Below are positions 17,496 to 26,494 of a stretch of 64,000 nucleotides of DNA, piece after piece. The stretch's first letter is position 1, and each line of letters begins with the position of its first letter. The DNA comes from Amphritea opalescens. Its GTDB lineage: Bacteria > Pseudomonadota > Gammaproteobacteria > Pseudomonadales > Balneatricaceae. The stretch lies in NCBI RefSeq assembly GCF_003957515.1, contig NZ_RQXW01000001.1, positions 310,001 to 374,000 of the forward strand, in the 5' to 3' direction. Under the pieces are notes generated by a model. That model was given only the letters and a program-made list of their open reading frames with translations. It did no database searches and was not told the origin of the DNA. The translations under genes and the position numbers were made by a program.

Positions 17496-18128
17496 TTTAT
17501 GGGTTTGCAGGCTTAGCTTCCACTGGGGGTGCTGTAGGCAGAATTGAATCGTGTCCCGCGTATTCATCGGCTGCATAGGACCATCCATCGGCTGGAGATA
17601 GAAGTGGCTAAACGCGAGTGACTGAAACTGCTCAGGCTGGGCTAAGGGTTGGGGATATACCAGTTTCAGTTCATCGCCGCTTAACTGCACGAGTTCCGCA
17701 TCGGCCTTAGGGCTGACGCAGATCCAGTCGATAGAGGCTGGGACCGCTAAGGTGCCATTGGTTTCGACCGCTATCTCAAAGTCTTCTTGATGCAGGGCGT
17801 CGATAAGGGCTGTGTCTAGCTGTAACAGTGGCTCACCTCCCGTACAGACAACGTAAGGCTTGCCCTGCTGTGTGTCTGGCAGTTCAGGCCAGAAGCTTCT
17901 TACCGCCTTTGCCAGCGCCTCAGCGGAGTTAAACTTACCACCATTCTGACCATCGGTTCCGACAAAATCGGTGTCACAAAAATCACAGACGGCTTTATGC
18001 CGATCCTGTTCTCGCCCAGACCACAGATTACAACCGCTAAAACGACAGAATACCGCCGGCCGACCGGCCTGTGCGCCTTCGCCTTGAAGGGTGTAAAACA
18101 TCTCTTTAACGCTGTAAATTTTGCTCAC
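17478..18128 (-). CDS. queE: 7-carboxy-7-deazaguanine synthase
   Basis: QueE is a radical-SAM enzyme that contracts the ring of carboxytetrahydropterin in queuosine and preQ0 synthesis. The 216 residues show EMFYTLQGEGAQAGRPAVF at the N-terminus and the FeS cluster cysteines as CNLWSGREQDRHKAVCDFC, a CX14CX2C variant also known from a structurally studied Burkholderia enzyme, instead of CxxxCxxC. CTGGEPLLQ and VETNGT follow as SAM-binding blocks. The protein is full length. No other queuosine gene (queC, queD) is adjacent. It converges on the BASS gene, sharing the last 18 bases. Confidence 0.95.
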   Translation of the reverse strand: MSKIYSVKEMFYTLQGEGAQAGRPAVFCRFSGCNLWSGREQDRHKAVCDFCDTDFVGTDGQNGGKFNSAEALAKAVRSFWPELPDTQQGKPYVVCTGGEPLLQLDTALIDALHQEDFEIAVETNGTLAVPASIDWICVSPKADAELVQLSGDELKLVYPQPLAQPEQFQSLAFSHFYLQPMDGPMQPMNTRDTIQFCLQHPQWKLSLQTHKLLGID

Positions 18129-18332
18129 TGAACTGCCCCGATCTGCTGAATGCGGCTAGTCTACACAGTGGTTAATGAAGTTTAAATAACAACTTGAGAA
18201 AGGATGAGAAAATGATCAAGAGATTATCCCAGATTGAGACCTTATCTTGCATGTGAGTGCAGCGCGATACGCAGCGTTTGGCTGTTCTTCGATTGGTCTT
18301 TAGTTGATCTTTGGCTGCTCGTTGGATTGGAG

Positions 18333-18357
18333 CTCAACCGGTCGGCGACCGGCTGAG
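18333..18357 (-). terminator. Hairpin after rdgC, possible terminator
   Basis: CTCA-A-CCGGTC (18333-18343) pairs with GACCGG-C-TGAG (18347-18357) around a three-base loop, 16 bases beyond the rdgC stop. It lacks a T tract on the minus strand, so it may only stabilise the 3' end or work with Rho. Confidence 0.4.
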
Positions 18358-18372
18358 ATCTAGCGGGTTGTT

Positions 18373-19287
18373 TTAAGGGCGTTGTGCTTCACCGCCAAAG
18401 GCTTCGGTCAGGGCCGGAATCAAGCGGGTGAGTTCCAGAGACATCTGCACAAAATCAGCATCAAACTGGGCAAAAGCCTCTTCAGGGCTGTCTTGATCCA
18501 TTTTTTCTTTCAGTTGATCCGATAACTTAATGCGCTTGATACACAGGTCATCTTGCAGGATAAAGTTCAGGCTTTCTTGCCACTCTAGGGCCAGCTTAAC
18601 CACCCGTTTGCCCGCTTCAAGGTGATGGCGAATCTCGTCGCTTTCGAGATCCTGTCCTTTACAGCGAATAATACCGGTTTCAACGGCACTGTCTCTGAGC
18701 TCGCATTCGTCCAGTAGTTCTAGACCGGTGTAACGCTCCTGTGGTTGCTCCAGCCAGGTCGACATTACCGCCGATGGGGATTGATTCACATCAGGCAGAA
18801 CCACCGGCAGAGAGCCCAGTAGGCTGCGCAGGTGGCTAAGCAGTTCTTCGGCGCGTTTATGGCTGCTGGCATCAACAATCAATAAGTTATGCTCTGGCGC
18901 GATTAATGCCCAGGTTGTTTGATACTTACTGAATGCACGGGGGAGCAGGTCGAGCACAATTTCATCTTTGAGCTGATCCTTCTCTTTTTTATAGACCTTA
19001 CGCGCCTGCTCGTCCTCGATCAGCTTAACCTTGTTATCGAGTTGCTGACGAATGACTTGAGAGGGAATGATTTTATCTTCTTTCTGCGCGGCGATAAGCA
19101 TAAAGCCATTGCCGGCATGGACGAGCATTTCGGAAAGGTCGCCACTCGGGCTTACCCAGCCAAAACGGCTCAGTTCTTGGCTACCGCAGGGGGTGAAGGC
19201 TTTCTCGCCGAGTTTTTCTTCAAGGGCTTCTGGGGTATAGGTAAACGGCTGTGTGAAACGGTAAAAAATGGCATTTTTGAACCACAT
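18373..19287 (-). CDS. rdgC: Recombination-associated protein RdgC
   Basis: RdgC is a ring-shaped double-stranded-DNA-binding protein that restrains RecA filament formation and affects replication-fork repair. The 304-residue product has the family start MWFKNAIFYRFTQPF and blocks CGSQELSRFGWVSP, LLPRAFSKYQTTWALI (about 115-130), IVDASSHKRAEELLSHLR and DEIRHHLEAGKRVVKLALEW. Length equals E. coli RdgC (303). It stands alone on the minus strand with a hairpin after its stop. No SOS box was found upstream. Confidence 0.95.
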   Translation of the reverse strand: MWFKNAIFYRFTQPFTYTPEALEEKLGEKAFTPCGSQELSRFGWVSPSGDLSEMLVHAGNGFMLIAAQKEDKIIPSQVIRQQLDNKVKLIEDEQARKVYKKEKDQLKDEIVLDLLPRAFSKYQTTWALIAPEHNLLIVDASSHKRAEELLSHLRSLLGSLPVVLPDVNQSPSAVMSTWLEQPQERYTGLELLDECELRDSAVETGIIRCKGQDLESDEIRHHLEAGKRVVKLALEWQESLNFILQDDLCIKRIKLSDQLKEKMDQDSPEEAFAQFDADFVQMSLELTRLIPALTEAFGGEAQRP

Positions 19288-19463
19288 GAGATGAGCCCTT
19301 AGTAACAGATAAAAATGAGACGCTATTGTAAAGCGATATCCACGCGAACAGAACCCATCGGCATATAATCGGTGCCCAATCCACGATTGAATGGATAAGG
19401 AGCAGGGTCAAAAATATGGCAGAGTATTGGGCTAGGATCGCGTGAGCGATGTTGCTGCGAAAC

Positions 19464-19517
19464 GGTACTCGACTCAAGCCCGTGAAGGCTGGCCTTCGAT
19501 AAGAGATGGCGAGTACC
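19464..19517. repeat. Inverted repeat in the rdgC-apt spacer
   Basis: GGTACTCG (19464-19471) and CGAGTACC (19510-19517) are perfect inverted copies 38 bases apart. The near-palindrome AAGGCTGGCCTT lies between them. The apt gene ends just after, at 19550, so this could be a structured 3' region or a small RNA. No gene is seen in the surrounding 262 bases. Confidence 0.3.
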
Positions 19518-19549
19518 GCGGCGTTGATAGTCTAGTTGCCTAGAGCAGA

Positions 19550-20092
19550 TCAGAGCCCTTCATAGGCTAGCAGGGTGAAAACAGGGATATTACTTTGCTG
19601 AATCAGTTCAGATCCGTGTAGATCGGGTAGATCAATCAGGGCCGCTGCTTCATACACTTCGGCGCCAAGTTCTTTAATGATGGTACTGGCGGCGAGGATG
19701 GTGCCGCCGGTGGCAATGAGATCATCAAAGATGAGTACTTTATCGCCTTCAGCGACGGCATCAATCTGCATTTCGACGGCGGCGGTGCCGTATTCTAGGG
19801 CGTATTCGCGATGAATTGTTTTACCTGGTAACTTGCCTTTTTTGCGCACCAGCACCAGTGGTAGGTTGAGTTGGTAGGCGATGATAGAGCCAAACAAAAA
19901 ACCGCGTGCATCGATAGAAGCAATATGGGTGACTTCCGTATCGATATAACGCTGGATAAACGCATCGGCAATCATTCTGAGGGCTTTGGGGTCTTTAAAC
20001 AGCGGGGTGATATCTCTGAACATAACGCCGGGTTCTGGCCAGTCGGCTATCGTACGCATGACTGACTTTATATAACATTCATCGAAACTCAT
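19550..20092 (-). CDS. apt: Adenine phosphoribosyltransferase
   Basis: Apt salvages adenine to AMP using phosphoribosyl pyrophosphate. The 180 residues include the N-terminal IADWPEPGVMFRDITPLFKD block, IDARGFLFG for purine binding, and the PRPP loop VLIFDDLIATGGT (about 118-130). Length is typical (177-183). It lies downstream of fnr on the same strand, after the fnr terminator. Its place next to fnr and hemN mirrors the Pseudomonas layout. An AAGGTAA motif upstream serves as ribosome site. Confidence 0.96.
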   Translation of the reverse strand: MSFDECYIKSVMRTIADWPEPGVMFRDITPLFKDPKALRMIADAFIQRYIDTEVTHIASIDARGFLFGSIIAYQLNLPLVLVRKKGKLPGKTIHREYALEYGTAAVEMQIDAVAEGDKVLIFDDLIATGGTILAASTIIKELGAEVYEAAALIDLPDLHGSELIQQSNIPVFTLLAYEGL

Positions 20093-20157
20093 CAGGATTA
20101 CCTTAAAACAGTAGGGCTAAAATCGGCTAGGGCTATAAAAACGGGGTGCATGATAAC

Positions 20158-20187
20158 AAGAATACCCGCTAAAGAGCGGGTATTCTT
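20158..20187 (-). terminator. Terminator of fnr
   Basis: AAGAATACCCGCT (20158-20170) and AGCGGGTATTCTT (20175-20187) form a perfect 13-bp stem with a four-base loop, 17 bases past the fnr stop. The T tail on the minus strand is short. Confidence 0.75.
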
Positions 20188-20203
20188 TTCATTGGAGCAA
20201 GGT

Positions 20204-20983
20204 TTACTCGAGAGGACAGGCTTTGCCGTCATGCTCTTGTACATCTTGAGGTTCACCGGATAGGCGATAGATCTCTTCTAGGTTGCACAGATCGATCTCT
20301 TTACCATCCACCCGTACTAGATCCATTTTTTGGAAGCGGGTAAATATGCGGCTAACGGTTTCTACCGCCAATCCGAGGTAGTTACCGATCTCGTTTCTGG
20401 ACATGGATAAACGAAACTGAGTTTCTGAGTAACCACGCATTTTAAAACGGATCGAGAGTTTAATCAGGAAGGTTGCCACCCGCTGTTCAGCGTTTTTCTT
20501 GCTTAATAGCAACATCATCTGCTGATCATCACGGATCTCTTTACTCAGGGTGCGCAGAATCTGACGGCGCAGTTCCGGCATCTGACCTGAGAGTTCGTCG
20601 AGTCGCTCGAATGGGATTTCACAAACCGTGGTTGTTTCGAGTATTTTTGCTGATACTGGGTATTGATCGTTATCAAAACCACTCATGCCGACCATTTCGC
20701 CGGGGAAGTAGAAGCCGGTAATCTGCTCTTCGCCTTCATTGGTGAGGGTATATGTTTTAACGGTGCCGGCACGAATAGCATAAACAGAGGTAAAGGTTTC
20801 GCCTTGGTTGAAGAGGTGATCCCCTTTTTTGAGCGGCCGGCTTTTATCGATAATATTATCTAGCTTGTCTATCTCTGTCATATTAAGGGACATAGGTAAA
20901 CATAAAGAACTGAGGCTGCAAGTATTACAGTGCACCTGTCTCAAGCTGTGTAGTTTCCCTTCTGAAGCCTTATGGTTGCCCAT
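20204..20983 (-). CDS. fnr: FNR/Anr-type oxygen-sensing transcriptional regulator
   Basis: FNR binds a [4Fe-4S] cluster that is lost on contact with oxygen, and activates low-oxygen genes at TTGAT-N4-ATCAA sites. With the start used here (259 residues) the cluster ligands are C19, C22, C28 and C121, almost the same as E. coli C20, C23, C29 and C122. A cyclic-nucleotide-binding-like barrel covers about 35-150, and the helix-turn-helix near 200-225 ([24 protein letters not shown]) holds the ExxSR-like recognition helix. A start at 21073 would overlap the hemN stop as ATGA and add 30 residues, but AGGA lies 7 bases before ATG 20983. Three perfect FNR boxes occur in this window. Confidence 0.95.
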   Translation of the reverse strand: MGNHKASEGKLHSLRQVHCNTCSLSSLCLPMSLNMTEIDKLDNIIDKSRPLKKGDHLFNQGETFTSVYAIRAGTVKTYTLTNEGEEQITGFYFPGEMVGMSGFDNDQYPVSAKILETTTVCEIPFERLDELSGQMPELRRQILRTLSKEIRDDQQMMLLLSKKNAEQRVATFLIKLSIRFKMRGYSETQFRLSMSRNEIGNYLGLAVETVSRIFTRFQKMDLVRVDGKEIDLCNLEEIYRLSGEPQDVQEHDGKACPLE

Positions 20984-21069
20984 AATGATGTCCTGTTCCG
21001 TTGATTTATTAGATAACGCTGATACGTGATTATCTACTAAATCGCCCGCAGGGTGAAGTATTTCCCACA

Positions 21070-22473
21070 TCAAATGATGCGGGAGAAACCTTTAGTCGGT
21101 TCTTGTTTCGGGATATAGGCATCAAACGCCATACAGATGCGGCGGATAAGCAGCCGTCCTGCAGGGGTGACTTCGATGTTGCTGGGGTTAAGGTTGACCA
21201 GCCCATCATGGGTAAAGCGCTGCAGTTCTTGCAGCGCTTCAGCAAAGTATTCACTAAAGTTTATGTCAAACTGCTGCTCTATAGTGGTCATATCTAATTC
21301 AAAATGGCAGATCAATTGAGTGATCACTGCGCGACGGATACGGTCATCGGTGCTCAGGGTTACGCCCCGTTTTATGGCGTTATTCCGGGATTCAACCGCA
21401 GCGGTATAGGCGCTCATATCATGTTCGTTTTGATAATAAACGTCGCCAATCTGGCTGATGGATGACACGCCCATCGCGACAAGGTCACAATCGCTATGGG
21501 TGGTATAACCCTGAAAGTTGCGATGCAGTTTGCCGCTTTGTTGTGCCAGTGCTAGTTCGTCATCGGGCTTGGCGAAATGATCCATGCCAATGTATACGTA
21601 ACCGGCGGCTATGAGCTTGCTGATGGTGGTTTCTAAAATCGCGAGTTTGGTTTCTGGGCTAGGCAGATCTTCAGCTTTTATGTGGCTCTGGGAGCGAAAA
21701 CGGTCAGGCATGTGGGCATAGTTGAATACCGACAGCCGGTCGGGGCTGAGCGCGATAATGCTATCCAATGTTTTGCTAAAGCTTTCCAGTGTTTGATGCG
21801 GCAGACCGTAGATAAGGTCGATATTGATTGAGCGGAAACCTAGACGGCGGGCTTCGTGAAGAACATCGGCAATCTCTTCAAGCGGTTGAACGCGGTTAAC
21901 GGCCTGTTGTACTTTGAGTTCAAGGTCTTGAACGCCAAAGCTGACACGGTTAAAACCGACCTCGCGCAGCACTTTGAGCATCTCATGGTCCACTTCACGG
22001 GGATCGATTTCGATCGAATAGTCACCGGAATCATCATCGAGTAAGGTGAAGTGTTGTCGCAGCTGTTGCATCAGTTCAACCATCTGCTGGTTGCTGATAA
22101 AGGTGGGCGTGCCGCCTCCTAGGTGAAGCTGTTCCACGGTCCGGTCATCGGCATACCATTGGGATAACTCGGCCATCTCTTGGTAGAGGGTGTCGAGGTA
22201 GGGTTGAGCCTTTTTGCGATTCCGAGTAATCACTTTATTGCAGGCGCAGTAATAGCAGACATGGGCACAGAAAGGGATGTGCACATAGAGTGATAAAGGG
22301 GCTTTTTTATCCGCTGTTTGCTGGCCAGTATTGACCAGATCTTCAGCCGATAGATCCGGATTGAACTGAATCGCAGTTGGGTAAGAGGTGTAGCGAGGGC
22401 CGGACAGGTCATAACGGCGGATCAGGTCGAGATCCCATTTAATCAGGTTGTTCTGGTTCACAACAATTCTCAC
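21070..22473 (-). CDS. hemN: Oxygen-independent coproporphyrinogen III dehydrogenase
   Basis: HemN is a radical-SAM enzyme that decarboxylates coproporphyrinogen III in haem synthesis when oxygen is scarce. The 467 residues carry the cluster motif C69-xxx-C73-xx-C76 followed by C78 ([10 protein letters not shown]), as in E. coli HemN, plus [10 protein letters not shown] (about 116-125), SIEIDPRE and [16 protein letters not shown]. The presence of the fourth cysteine and the full length distinguish it from HemW. A class II FNR promoter lies just upstream, inside the end of the preceding gene. fnr follows 86 bases downstream and may be cotranscribed, giving FNR control of its own expression. 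Confidence 0.96.
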   Translation of the reverse strand: MRIVVNQNNLIKWDLDLIRRYDLSGPRYTSYPTAIQFNPDLSAEDLVNTGQQTADKKAPLSLYVHIPFCAHVCYYCACNKVITRNRKKAQPYLDTLYQEMAELSQWYADDRTVEQLHLGGGTPTFISNQQMVELMQQLRQHFTLLDDDSGDYSIEIDPREVDHEMLKVLREVGFNRVSFGVQDLELKVQQAVNRVQPLEEIADVLHEARRLGFRSINIDLIYGLPHQTLESFSKTLDSIIALSPDRLSVFNYAHMPDRFRSQSHIKAEDLPSPETKLAILETTISKLIAAGYVYIGMDHFAKPDDELALAQQSGKLHRNFQGYTTHSDCDLVAMGVSSISQIGDVYYQNEHDMSAYTAAVESRNNAIKRGVTLSTDDRIRRAVITQLICHFELDMTTIEQQFDINFSEYFAEALQELQRFTHDGLVNLNPSNIEVTPAGRLLIRRICMAFDAYIPKQEPTKGFSRII

Positions 22474-22493
22474 TCTTACTGCAAAGGGAGGCG

Positions 22494-22534
22494 ATTATAA
22501 GGCTTTTCCCCAAACCTGTATTGATATCAATCAA
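22494..22534 (-). promoter_or_regulatory. FNR-activated (class II) promoter of hemN
   Basis: TTGATATCAATCAA (22521-22534) is a perfect FNR box that overlaps the stop codon of the upstream TauE-like gene. A perfect minus-strand TATAAT sits at 22499-22494. A start site about seven bases below it would put the FNR box centre near -40.5 to -41.5, the textbook class II activator position. The hemN ATG is at 22473. Confidence 0.75.
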
Positions 22535-23204
22535 TAAAGGGTAAGCCGAGGCCTCGCCAAGGGATGGTGTAGAGGCCAAACAGGATGATGAGCAGTCCTG
22601 CCACGGTTTGTGCCTTTTTGTTTTTCAGCAGGGCCTGTACCTGATTGGCCAGAAGGCCCGTGGCCAGCATCGCGGGAACCGTTCCCAAGCCAAAGCAGGC
22701 CATCATCATCGCCGAGACTTTCCAGTCACCGGCGGTCGCACTCCAGATTAAGGTGCTGTACACCAGTCCGCAGGGCAGCCAGCCCCACAGACCACCAAGG
22801 GCGAGTGCTTGTAGCGGGTTGCTGACGGGGAGTAATCGGCGGCTAAGGGGTTGGATATGACGCCAAAGGTGGTTGCCCTGTTTTTCAATCAAGGCTAAGC
22901 CGCGCCATATTTGCGCCACATAGAGGCCCATTAAAATCAAGATGACGCCGGCAAAGGTGCGTAACAGGATCGCGGTTGTGGGCGAGCTAATCAGCCAACC
23001 AAGGCTGCCTAGCAAGGCACCAGCAATGGTATAGCTGGTAATTCGGCCTAGGTTAAAGCCAAGCAGCAGCAGGGCGGGATGTTGGTTTTTTCGGTCGATC
23101 CCCATCGCCACCGCGCTGGAGATGCCGCCACACATGCCAAGGCAATGGGCGCTGCCGAGTAAACCTAATAGTAGTGCGGTGAGGGCTGAGACTTGTTCTG
23201 TCAT
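22527..23204 (-). CDS. TauE/SafE- or DsbD_2-like membrane protein of the cco cluster
   Basis: The 225-residue protein has about six membrane helices and starts with the motif GLLGSAHCLGMCGG (about residues 14-27), followed by GGLWGWLPCGLVYSTL near 137. Conserved cysteines in helices, as here (HC, MC, PC), are seen in the COG2836 family, which often lies beside ccoS or copper genes. The biochemical role is unknown; metal handling or thiol transfer for the cbb3 oxidase is a reasonable guess from position. It overlaps ccoS by four bases (ATGA), implying cotranscription and translational coupling. Its last codons contain the FNR box of hemN. Confidence 0.82.
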   Translation of the reverse strand: MTEQVSALTALLLGLLGSAHCLGMCGGISSAVAMGIDRKNQHPALLLLGFNLGRITSYTIAGALLGSLGWLISSPTTAILLRTFAGVILILMGLYVAQIWRGLALIEKQGNHLWRHIQPLSRRLLPVSNPLQALALGGLWGWLPCGLVYSTLIWSATAGDWKVSAMMMACFGLGTVPAMLATGLLANQVQALLKNKKAQTVAGLLIILFGLYTIPWRGLGLPFID

Positions 23205-23407
23205 TGGGGTTTATCAGTTGGTGTGTGGGCAGGCTTGTGGATCTTTGCTTCGTCGGGGATGAGATCCTCATCATCATCATACAGAATGCTATGGGCTGGA
23301 GATTCTAGATCGTCGAGTTGGCCGCTGTTCACCGACCAGAAAAACCCCCAAATAGCGATGCTCGCAAGAATAATAGCGATAGGGATAAGCAGATAGATAA
23401 TCGACAT
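23201..23407 (-). CDS. ccoS: cbb3-type cytochrome oxidase assembly protein CcoS
   Basis: This 68-residue protein has one N-terminal membrane helix (about 4-25, IIYLLIPIAIILASIAIWGFF) followed by an acidic tail starting WSVNSGQLDDLESPAHSIL. The FFWSVNSGQ(F/Y)DDL(D/E) segment is the CcoS hallmark. In Rhodobacter, CcoS is needed to insert haem and copper into the cbb3 oxidase. It follows ccoI by 27 bases and overlaps the next gene by four, so it lies within the ccoGHIS operon. Confidence 0.93.
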   Translation of the reverse strand: MSIIYLLIPIAIILASIAIWGFFWSVNSGQLDDLESPAHSILYDDDEDLIPDEAKIHKPAHTPTDKPQ

Positions 23408-23434
23408 GGCAGTGCTTCACTTAGATTGTTGAAA

Positions 23435-25903
23435 CTATTCTACCTGATCAGTGCGACCAAGTTTAGTCAACCGTAGGGCATTGCCGACGACGACTAGGGA
23501 GCTGATAGACATACCGATGGCGGCCATCCAAGGGGCGATCATGCCCGCGGCAGCTAGGGGGAGGGCTATCAAGTTATAAAACAGTGCCCAGCTAAGGTTC
23601 TGACGAATATTCGCCCGAGTGCGTCTAGCGAGCTTTAAGGCTTGAGGAAGGCGCATTAGCTCGCCGGAAATTAACACCGCATCCGCATTGGTTTTTGCAA
23701 GATCGGTCGCCGAGCCCATAGCAATCGAGGTCTGAGCCCCTGCGAGCACGGGAATATCATTAATACCATCGCCGACCATGATCAACTGTGCGCCGTCATC
23801 CTGAAGTTGTTGGATGTGCTGTAGTTTCTCTGCTGGACTGACGCCGGAGATAACCTTGTCGATCTTCAGTTGATGGGCGATATGGCCTACCGCGGCAGAA
23901 CTATCACCGGTGAGCATCTGTACTTCAAGCCCCATCCGTTTGAGTTGTTGCACGACCTGAGCGGCTTGTTTACGGGCGGGATCACTCAAGCCAAACCACG
24001 CAAGCGGCTCTGTTTCACTGGCCAGTAATAGCCATTGGCACTGGTCATCGGGCGCGTGATTGAAATCCAGAGGGGTATCGCAATATTGACTGGCAAACTG
24101 AGGCTTGCCAATGAAAAAGCGTTGACCGTTGATATAACCTTCTAAGCCTTGGCCGACATGATTGGTGAGCTGCTCTGCCGGCACGATCGAGGTCGCATGT
24201 GACGCCCGGTGGAAAGCCCGTGCAATGGGGTGTTCGGAGTGGGCTTCCAGTGCTGCGGCAATCTCAAGGCATTGCTGCTCGGTGAGTTCGGCAAGGGTCT
24301 GTGTGTTTTGCAGTGACAGGTTGCCTTCGGTCAGGGTGCCGGTTTTATCGAATACAATATGGGTCGCTTTGGCGAGGCTTTCTAACACATGGCCTCGGGT
24401 AATCAACAGGCCGTGCTGTCGTAGTGTACCCGTCGCGGCTGTTAGCGCCGTGGGGGTCGCCAGTGATAGGGCGCAAGGGCAGGTAACAACCAACACCGAT
24501 AGGGTGACCCAAAAGGCATGACCGGGATCGACCTGCCACCAATAAAGACCGACCGTCGCGGCAATGATCAGAACGGCCGAGACAAAATAACCGGATACCT
24601 TATCGGCCAGCCGGGCGACTTTGGGTTTTTCTTCATGGGCCCGTTCAAGCAACCGAACGATCGAAGAGAGTTGCGAGCTGGCTCCGACCTGAGTGACGGT
24701 TAGATGGATCGGGTTTTCTACATTGATGGTGCCGCCGACCACGCTATCGCCTTCCCTTTTGGTTAGCGGAAGGTATTCACCCGTGAGGGCCGATTCATCG
24801 ATGCTACTGCTGCCTTGAACAATATCGCCATCGGCGGGAATCGTATGGCCGGGTTTGACAAGAATTCGGTCGCCCTGTTGTAGCTCATTGGCGGCGACAA
24901 TTTGCTCCCCGTCAGGAGTACAGAGAATCGCGCTGGCGGGCAGGAGGTTAAGGAGCGCATTACCCGCTTTGCCGGTGCGATGTCGGGCTTTCATTTCGAG
25001 GAAACGACCGATCAGTAGGAAGAAGGTAAACATACTGACCGAGTCATAATAGACTTCGCCACTGGCGGTTATGGTGGCCCAGATACTGGCGGTATAGGCA
25101 CCGCCAATCGCGATGGAGACGGGGAGGTCCATGGTGAGGTGGCGGGTGCGAAGATCTCGGTATGCCGCTTGGAAAAAAGGTCTGGCGGCATAAAATACTA
25201 CGGGCGTGGCTAATACGAGGCTCGCCCAGCGAATAAAGTTTTCATAATTGCTTTCAAGGCTGCCATTGGCGCCGGTATAGAGGGCCACGGCCAGCATCAT
25301 GATCTGCATAGTGAAGACCCCGGCGATGCCTAATCGGCGCATCGCTCGTTTGGTCTCCTGCTCGAGTAGCTGTTCCTCTTTATCCGGGTGATAAGGATGA
25401 CCCTGATAGCCGATGCTGTGCATGGCGAGGAAGATATCGCTGAGTTTTATCTGTTCATCATCCCACTGTACGCGGGCACGATGATTGGTCAGGTTGACAC
25501 TCGCGAGTTGGACACCCTCAAGCGAGCTTATATGGTGTTCGAGCAGCCAAACGCAAGCGGCGCAGGTGATGCCTTCGATGACAAGGGTGGCCTGTTTGCT
25601 GCCATCGGCTAATTCGGAGACAAAATGTTTCTGTACGCTGGCGTGGTTATATAACTCGAACTCAGCCTTTAATTGTTCTGTGACGCTGAGAGCCTCAGGT
25701 GAAGAGGCTTCATTGGTGCGGTGCTTATAGTAATTTTCTAGCCCGCCGTCGGCGATAACCTGAGCAACCGCCTGACAACCGGGACAGCACATCTGGCGAG
25801 GCTGTCCGTCGATCGTGGTGAAATACTGGCTGCCAGAGGGGACATCGAGTCCACAGTGGAAACAGCTAAGATGGTTGTGCTTATTACCTTCAGGGGCGTT
25901 CAT
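23435..25903 (-). CDS. ccoI: Copper-translocating P-type ATPase CcoI
   Basis: CcoI (822 residues) is an inner-membrane P1B ATPase needed to supply copper for the CuB centre of cbb3 oxidase. In order it shows an N-terminal cysteine-rich segment (CFHCGLDV, then [10 protein letters not shown] near residue 40), a heavy-metal-associated domain with GITCAACVW (about 111-119), and eight membrane helices with the ion-path [14 protein letters not shown]. The phosphorylation site [10 protein letters not shown] and the hinge [10 protein letters not shown] follow. The extra N-terminal cysteines distinguish the FixI/CcoI type from CopA. It lies between ccoH (six bases) and ccoS. Confidence 0.95.
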   Translation of the reverse strand: MNAPEGNKHNHLSCFHCGLDVPSGSQYFTTIDGQPRQMCCPGCQAVAQVIADGGLENYYKHRTNEASSPEALSVTEQLKAEFELYNHASVQKHFVSELADGSKQATLVIEGITCAACVWLLEHHISSLEGVQLASVNLTNHRARVQWDDEQIKLSDIFLAMHSIGYQGHPYHPDKEEQLLEQETKRAMRRLGIAGVFTMQIMMLAVALYTGANGSLESNYENFIRWASLVLATPVVFYAARPFFQAAYRDLRTRHLTMDLPVSIAIGGAYTASIWATITASGEVYYDSVSMFTFFLLIGRFLEMKARHRTGKAGNALLNLLPASAILCTPDGEQIVAANELQQGDRILVKPGHTIPADGDIVQGSSSIDESALTGEYLPLTKREGDSVVGGTINVENPIHLTVTQVGASSQLSSIVRLLERAHEEKPKVARLADKVSGYFVSAVLIIAATVGLYWWQVDPGHAFWVTLSVLVVTCPCALSLATPTALTAATGTLRQHGLLITRGHVLESLAKATHIVFDKTGTLTEGNLSLQNTQTLAELTEQQCLEIAAALEAHSEHPIARAFHRASHATSIVPAEQLTNHVGQGLEGYINGQRFFIGKPQFASQYCDTPLDFNHAPDDQCQWLLLASETEPLAWFGLSDPARKQAAQVVQQLKRMGLEVQMLTGDSSAAVGHIAHQLKIDKVISGVSPAEKLQHIQQLQDDGAQLIMVGDGINDIPVLAGAQTSIAMGSATDLAKTNADAVLISGELMRLPQALKLARRTRANIRQNLSWALFYNLIALPLAAAGMIAPWMAAIGMSISSLVVVGNALRLTKLGRTDQVE

Positions 25904-25909
25904 TACTGC

Positions 25910-26416
25910 TTACGGGTTACCAAAGGTGAAGCTTTGCTGATCGTAAGGGGGTTGGGCTTCATTGACCAGCTCCCATTGTTTATCTAGCGGGCTGATAATC
26001 AAACGTTTATTACCTTTAAGAACGCTTTGTAGTTCGCCACCATAGTAACCGGGGCGAATCTGGTTCAGGGTTACGTTGATATCAAGGCTCGCCTTGGTCG
26101 GATGACCAATCACTAGCTTTAATTGCGCGGGTAAAGACGCATCGGTAGAACTCAAAAGTTCTAAGTTGATATCGCCAGCAACCGTATCGAATCGAAGTGT
26201 CCCGTTAAGGCCTAGCGCTTGGGCTGCTTCTTTTAGGCTGCTGCCTTCGTGAAATGATTTGGCGCTTTTCGTGTACTCCTCAAGGACGACACCATCATTG
26301 GTCACCACCGATGCGGTAATATAAACAGTGGAGTAGAGGACAGTGGCAATGAGTGGCGCCAGAATAAACCATAGCCAAGGTTGTTTATACCAGGGGCCGA
26401 TATCTTGATCAGTCAT
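25910..26416 (-). CDS. ccoH: FixH/CcoH family protein
   Basis: The 168-residue product has one membrane helix (about 16-38) and a periplasmic beta-rich domain, the FixH/CcoH layout. The WYKQPWLWFI opening with an adjacent proline-rich helix is characteristic. CcoH is a stable component or late assembly factor of the cbb3 oxidase in Rhodobacter. The start used here (MTDQDIGPW) has AAGGAA upstream; an in-frame start at 26452 adds 12 unlikely residues. Its position between ccoG and ccoI supports the call. Confidence 0.88.
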   Translation of the reverse strand: MTDQDIGPWYKQPWLWFILAPLIATVLYSTVYITASVVTNDGVVLEEYTKSAKSFHEGSSLKEAAQALGLNGTLRFDTVAGDINLELLSSTDASLPAQLKLVIGHPTKASLDINVTLNQIRPGYYGGELQSVLKGNKRLIISPLDKQWELVNEAQPPYDQQSFTFGNP

Positions 26417-26494
26417 ATGTTTCCTTAAAAAGAAATAGCTGCTCGGAAGCAAATCCGGCAGCTATTCTAACTCAGACAATTGGCGGTGGGTAGC

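Noticed and set aside
21001-21014. Additional FNR box before fnr (TTGATTTATTAGAT)
   Set aside because: Only one half-site matches; the other half departs at several bases.
20984-21073. Longer FNR start that overlaps the hemN stop as ATGA
   Set aside because: The extra 30 residues do not resemble FNR N-termini. ATG 20983 has a good AGGA and gives cysteine numbering within one residue of E. coli FNR.
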